DNA of 9,629 nt from Ruminococcus sp. (GTDB lineage Bacteria > Bacillota > Clostridia > Oscillospirales > Ruminococcaceae). Shown piece by piece: positions 5,761 through 9,629 of this stretch. The stretch lies in NCBI GenBank assembly GCA_003488415.1, contig DNLQ01000157.1, forward strand, positions 1-9,629, given 5' to 3'. Every line of letters starts with the position of its first letter. Within the stretch, counting starts at the first letter, position 1. Position numbers and translations under genes: made by a program. A model generated the notes under the pieces. It saw nothing but the letters and a program-made list of their open reading frames with translations. It was not told the origin of the DNA and made no database searches.

Positions 5761-7734
5761 GCAAAGAAAAAGGATTACGATAATACCAGTATCTCAATGC
5801 TGAAGGGCGCTGACCGTGTAAGGAAACGTCCGGCAGTAATATTTGGTTCTGACGGTCTTGACGGCTGTGAGCATTCTATCTTTGAGGTCATTTCAAACTC
5901 CATAGATGAGGCGAGAGAGGGCTTTGGCAGCAAGATAGTAGTCACACATTTCCGCAACCATGACATAGAGGTAGAGGACTTCGGACGAGGCTGTCCGGTT
6001 GATTTCAACGATAACGAAAAGCGCTATAACTGGGAGCTTGTATACTGCGAGCTCTATGCCGGAGGTAAGTATGACAGTACCTCGGATTATGAGTATTCAC
6101 TGGGACTTAACGGTCTGGGACTCTGTGCAACTCAGTATTCATCCGAGTTCATGGATGTCGAGGTAGTGCGTGACGGTTATAAGTATACACTCCATTTTGA
6201 GAAGGGAAACAATGTAGGCGGACTTGGCAAAGAGCCGTGCAAACGCCGTCAGACCGGAACAAAGACTCGCTGGAGACCGGACCTTGACGTATTTACAGAT
6301 ATTGACGTATCTGATGAATACTTTCATGATATACTCAAGCGTCAGGCTGTTGTAAATCCTGGACTCCTGTTCGTATTCCGCTCTGAGAATGAAGCAGGAG
6401 GGTTCAACGAGACCGAGTTCCTGTACGAGAACGGAATAACCGAGTATGTGCAGGAGCTGGCAGGTGAAGGCACACTCACTTCTATACAGCACTGGACTGC
6501 TGAGAAAAAAGGACGTGATCGTGACGATAAGCCGGAGTACAAGGTAAAGCTGGACGTGGCACTGACGTTCTCCAACAAGGTAAAGCTGACAGAGTACTAC
6601 CACAACTCCAGTTACCTGGAGCACGGCGGTTCTCCGGCAGATGCTGTGAAGCGTGCATTCCAGGCACAGATAGACAGCTATATCAAGTCTGTGAACGGCT
6701 ATCAGAAGAACGAGAGCAAGATCTCCTATACTGACGTTGAGGAATGCCTTGTGCTTGTATCGTCATCATTCTCCACACAGACCTCCTATGCAAACCAGAC
6801 CAAGAAGGCAATAACCAACAAGTTCATACGTGAGGCGATGACGGAATTTCTCCGCCACCAGATAGAGGTGTACTTCATAGAGAACCCAGACGAGGCACAG
6901 AAGATCTCCGAGCAGGTGCTTATCAACAAGCGCAGCCGTGAGAACGCAGAGAGAGTGCGTCAGAATGTGAAGAAGAAGCTCACCGGTACTATCGACCTTG
7001 CCAATATGGTGGAGAAGTTCGTTGACTGCCGGACCAAGGACGTAACACGCCGTGAGATCTACATCGTGGAGGGCGATTCAGCCCTGGGTTCGGTAAAGCT
7101 GGCGCGAAATGCTGAATTTCAGGCGGTTATACCGGTACGTGGAAAGATACTCAACTGTCTGAAAGCGGATTATGCAAAGATATTCAAGAGCGAGATAATC
7201 ACCGACCTTATAAAGGTGCTGGGCTGCGGAGTGGAGGTTACCACCAAGGCAAACAAGGAGCTGTCCACCTTCAACATCAATAACTTCCGCTGGAGCAAGA
7301 TAGTTATATGTACCGATGCGGATGTTGACGGCTTTCAGATCAGGACTCTTATACTCACTATGCTTTACCGGCTCACTCCGACACTTATCGAGGAAGGATA
7401 TGTGTACATCGCAGAGTCACCTCTGTTTGAGATAAACACCAAGGAAAAGACCTATTTTGCCTATACTGAGCAGGAGAAGCAGAGGATACTTGATATCATA
7501 GGCGATAAGAAGCACACTATCCAGCGTTCAAAAGGTCTTGGTGAGAACGAGCCTGACATGATGTCACTGACTACAATGAATCCGGATACACGCCGTCTGA
7601 TAAAAGTTACAGTAGATGATATAACTGAGTCAGCAGAGATCTTTGAGATGCTGCTGGGCGATGACCTCCAGGGCAGAAAGGACTACATCTCCGAGTACGG
7701 AGCAGACTACCTGGAGCTTGCTGATATAAGCTGA
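5758..7734 (+). CDS. parE: Type IIA topoisomerase subunit B, divergent ParE-like (658 aa)
   Basis: ATPase and TOPRIM subunit of a type IIA topoisomerase that works with the next gene's product to pass one DNA duplex through another. The GHKL domain has Glu43 and Asn47 in FEVISNSIDEA (canonical EVVDNSIDEA, so Asp is replaced by Ser), DFGRG at 74-78 in place of DNGRG, and the lid-region GLNGLG at 116-121 in place of GGLHGVG. The transducer QTK loop is at 347-349. TOPRIM shows VEGDSALGS at 437-445, DADVDG at 520-525 and KGLGEN at 592-597, so the catalytic Glu and Asp residues are intact. At 658 residues it is close to ParE length and lacks the enterobacterial GyrB insert. The opening VRKRPAVIFGSDGLDGCEHS departs from the usual VRKRPGMYIGST; I recall the same form in many Clostridia. 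The reading frame is open further upstream (from 5575) into the terminator, so 5758 is chosen. It is often annotated gyrB; ParE is preferred because its partner lacks a GyrA box. Confidence 0.9.
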   Translation: MAKKKDYDNTSISMLKGADRVRKRPAVIFGSDGLDGCEHSIFEVISNSIDEAREGFGSKIVVTHFRNHDIEVEDFGRGCPVDFNDNEKRYNWELVYCELYAGGKYDSTSDYEYSLGLNGLGLCATQYSSEFMDVEVVRDGYKYTLHFEKGNNVGGLGKEPCKRRQTGTKTRWRPDLDVFTDIDVSDEYFHDILKRQAVVNPGLLFVFRSENEAGGFNETEFLYENGITEYVQELAGEGTLTSIQHWTAEKKGRDRDDKPEYKVKLDVALTFSNKVKLTEYYHNSSYLEHGGSPADAVKRAFQAQIDSYIKSVNGYQKNESKISYTDVEECLVLVSSSFSTQTSYANQTKKAITNKFIREAMTEFLRHQIEVYFIENPDEAQKISEQVLINKRSRENAERVRQNVKKKLTGTIDLANMVEKFVDCRTKDVTRREIYIVEGDSALGSVKLARNAEFQAVIPVRGKILNCLKADYAKIFKSEIITDLIKVLGCGVEVTTKANKELSTFNINNFRWSKIVICTDADVDGFQIRTLILTMLYRLTPTLIEEGYVYIAESPLFEINTKEKTYFAYTEQEKQRILDIIGDKKHTIQRSKGLGENEPDMMSLTTMNPDTRRLIKVTVDDITESAEIFEMLLGDDLQGRKDYISEYGADYLELADIS

Positions 7735-7739
7735 TAGGA

Positions 7740-7756
7740 AGGGAGAGACAGGAATG
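7740..7756 (+). promoter_or_regulatory. SD and start of the ParC-like gene
   Basis: AGGGAG (7740-7745) lies 8 bases before ATG at 7754. The gap from the parE stop (7732-7734) is 19 bases with no promoter, consistent with a two-gene operon. Confidence 0.8.
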
Positions 7757-9629
7757 CCAAGAAAGAAAGAACCCGAAAAGAAGAAGCCGGCATTTAAGCA
7801 TGAGGCGTATATTGAAGGCTCCGGAAGTGTAGTGGATCAGCAGATCTCCGATGTGTTAAAGAGCAACTATATGCCCTATGCCATGAGCGTTATCATATCC
7901 CGTGCACTGCCGGAGATCGACGGCTTCAAGCCCTCTCACCGGAAGCTGCTATACATGATGTACAAGAGGGGACTGCTGAGTCCCGATAAAGAGAGGTCGA
8001 AGTCAGCTAACGTAGTCGGTGAGACAATGAAGCTGAATCCCCACGGCGATCAGGCTATATACGAGACTATGGTGCGTATGACAAGGGGTAATGAGGCTCT
8101 GCTCCACCCCTTCATAGACTCCAAGGGCAACTTCGGAAAGCAGTACTCCAGCCGTATGCACTTTGCAGCTCCACGATACACAGAGGTAAAGCTGGAGAAG
8201 ATATGCAATGAGCTGTTCCGTGACATTGACAAAGAGACTGTAGATTTCGTACCAAACTATGACAACACCATGCAGGAGCCTACTTTGCTCCCTGCAACCT
8301 TCCCCACGGTGCTGGTGAACTCAAATACCGGTATCGCCGTATCAATGGCGAGCAACGTGTGCCCCTTCAACCTGGAGGAGGTATGTGAGACTACAATAGC
8401 ACTCATGAAGGATCCCGGACATGATATACTCAGCACCCTGAAAGGGCCTGATTTCCCCGGCGGAGGCTATATGCTCTACGACGAGGAGGAACTGAACAAG
8501 ATATATGAGACAGGCAGAGGCAGTATCCGTGTACGTTCAAAGTACAGCTACGACAAGTCAGCAAACTGCCTGGAGATAACGCAGATACCGTATACTACCA
8601 CGGTGGAGGCTATCATAGACAAGATAGTGGATCTGGTGAAGGCAGGAAAGATACGTGAGATAAGCTATATCCGTGATGAGACAGACCTTGACGGTCTGAA
8701 GATCGCCATAGATCTGAAGCGTGGTACTGATCCGGACAAGCTGATGCAGAAGCTCTACAGACTTACTCCGCTTCAGGACAGCTATCCCTGCAACTTCAAT
8801 ATACTCATTGCCGGAACTCCGAAGGTAATGGGAGTACGGGAGATACTGACGGAGTGGACAGCTTTCCGTGAGGAGTGTGTACACCGCCGCACCTACCATG
8901 ATCTTCAGAAGAAGAAGGAGAAGCTCCATCTTCTGGAGGCTCTGTCAAAGATACTGCTTGATATAGACAAGGCTATAAAGATAATACGTGAGACTGAGAA
9001 CGAAGCTGATGTAGTACCGAACCTGATGATAGGCTTTGGCATTGACGAGGTACAGGCAGAGTTCGTAGCCGAGATAAAACTGAGAAACATCAATAAGCAG
9101 TACATTCTCCGCAGGGTAGAGGAAGTAGACCAGCTTCGCATTGATATATCCGAAATGGAAGATATACTCCGTGATAAGAAGAAGATAAGGAAGATAATCG
9201 TAGGCGAGCTCCGTGAGGTCATAAAGAACTATGCCCAGCCCAGAAAGACACTATTCTACTACAAGACTGATGAAGACTCTGAGGAGACAGAGGACGATAC
9301 TCCCGATTATCCTGTACATCTTTTTGTATCAGCCAGCGGCTACTTCAAGAAGATAACACCCCAGTCGCTCCGTATGAGCAGTGAACAGAAGCTCAAGGAG
9401 GGGGATTATATCATGCAGACATTCGAGTCGAATAACCGCACAGAGCTGGTGTTCTTCTCGGACAAGGCACAGGCGTACAAAACAAAAGCAAGTGCATTTG
9501 CGGACACCAAGGCAAGCGTAATGGGAGACTACATCCCCGCACAGCTCAGCTTTGACGAGGGCGAGGGACTCAGCACAATGGTACCTACCATCGACTACAG
9601 CGGATATATGCTGTTCTTCTTTGAGAACG
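7754..9629 (+). CDS. parC: Type IIA topoisomerase subunit A, divergent ParC-like (first 625 residues; cut by right edge)
   Basis: DNA breakage-reunion subunit partnering the upstream ParE-like protein; probably a decatenating topoisomerase IV acting on replicated chromosomes. After a lysine-rich start comes the winged-helix domain with LKSNYMPYAMSVIISRALPE (35-54) and DGFKPSHRKLLY (56-67). The quinolone-region helix is KSANVVGETMKLNPHGDQAIYE at 83-104, and the catalytic Tyr142 follows Arg141 in AAPRYTEVKL. The tower/core shows TGRGSIRVR (253-261), then a long charged coiled-coil region (about 385-490), an acidic linker (507-518) and the start of the C-terminal beta-pinwheel (from about 520). 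Where GyrA proteins carry a QRRGGKG-type box in the first blade, this protein has SSEQKLKEGD (542-551). Ser of the quinolone site is Gln100; the nearby acidic residue is Glu104. No stop occurs before the window end; a full protein of roughly 700-800 residues is expected. Confidence 0.92.
   Translation, partial: MPRKKEPEKKKPAFKHEAYIEGSGSVVDQQISDVLKSNYMPYAMSVIISRALPEIDGFKPSHRKLLYMMYKRGLLSPDKERSKSANVVGETMKLNPHGDQAIYETMVRMTRGNEALLHPFIDSKGNFGKQYSSRMHFAAPRYTEVKLEKICNELFRDIDKETVDFVPNYDNTMQEPTLLPATFPTVLVNSNTGIAVSMASNVCPFNLEEVCETTIALMKDPGHDILSTLKGPDFPGGGYMLYDEEELNKIYETGRGSIRVRSKYSYDKSANCLEITQIPYTTTVEAIIDKIVDLVKAGKIREISYIRDETDLDGLKIAIDLKRGTDPDKLMQKLYRLTPLQDSYPCNFNILIAGTPKVMGVREILTEWTAFREECVHRRTYHDLQKKKEKLHLLEALSKILLDIDKAIKIIRETENEADVVPNLMIGFGIDEVQAEFVAEIKLRNINKQYILRRVEEVDQLRIDISEMEDILRDKKKIRKIIVGELREVIKNYAQPRKTLFYYKTDEDSEETEDDTPDYPVHLFVSASGYFKKITPQSLRMSSEQKLKEGDYIMQTFESNNRTELVFFSDKAQAYKTKASAFADTKASVMGDYIPAQLSFDEGEGLSTMVPTIDYSGYMLFFFEN

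Noticed and set aside
6139..6624. 161-residue open frame on the minus strand opposite parE
   Set aside because: Antisense shadow of a clearly coding gene; no SD or recognisable domain, and composition follows the complementary codons.
8558..9222. Two minus-strand frames (123 and 105 residues) opposite the ParC-like gene
   Set aside because: Shadows of the continuous plus-strand ParC frame, with no initiation signals.
1..9629. CRISPR arrays, insertion sequences, tRNA or rRNA genes, phage attachment sites
   Set aside because: No regularly spaced repeats, transposase motifs, terminal inverted repeats or cloverleaf sequences were seen by eye on either strand; the window is densely filled with ordinary genes.

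Overview
The window looks like a chromosomal segment of a Clostridia member, most likely Ruminococcus or a close relative in the Oscillospiraceae. This is judged from gene content, frequent ATA (Ile) codons at moderate GC, the particular clade of type IIA topoisomerase, and Gram-positive style promoters and Shine-Dalgarno (SD) sites. There are eight protein genes and no RNA genes, insertion sequences or CRISPR. The genus is inferred from remembered family resemblance, not from a search.

Left part, minus strand (1-2645), read right to left: a 95-residue single-pass membrane protein overlaps by 4 bases (ATGA) a very short SpoIVFB-like M50 intramembrane metalloprotease. After a 150-base gap with its own strong promoter come an AI-2E/PerM-family membrane protein and, 13 bases further on, galE (UDP-glucose 4-epimerase), which runs off the left edge two bases into the codon of its catalytic Lys. 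The first pair resembles a reduced form of the sporulation SpoIVFA-SpoIVFB unit; the second is a membrane-transport plus sugar-nucleotide operon with no obvious shared job.

Middle (2646-5590): a divergent intergenic region carries two forward promoters exactly 50 bp apart and a perfect leader hairpin. They drive a GTG-initiated lipoprotein gene with two EF-hand-like acidic loops and an acidic tail. Its stop codon directly abuts the ATG of radA (TAAATG), so the lipoprotein and the recombination-repair ATPase RadA are transcriptionally and probably translationally coupled. A strong hairpin terminator follows radA.

Right part (5591-9629): a fresh promoter and a leader of about 100 bases precede a two-gene operon for a divergent type IIA topoisomerase, a ParE-like ATPase/TOPRIM subunit and a ParC-like cleavage subunit cut by the right edge. 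Both keep the catalytic residues. However, the nucleotide-binding motifs differ from textbook GyrB/ParE, the ParC subunit has Gln where quinolone-sensitive enzymes have Ser, and no GyrA box is visible, which favours a topoisomerase IV-like role. The most unusual regulatory detail is a small GC hairpin between the ParE SD sequence and its start codon, which would convert a 23-base spacing into an effective 9.

No wholly new system is evident. The points most worth following are the hairpin-bridged start of parE, the minimised SpoIVFA/SpoIVFB-like pair, the lipoprotein-radA coupling, and the non-canonical topoisomerase.
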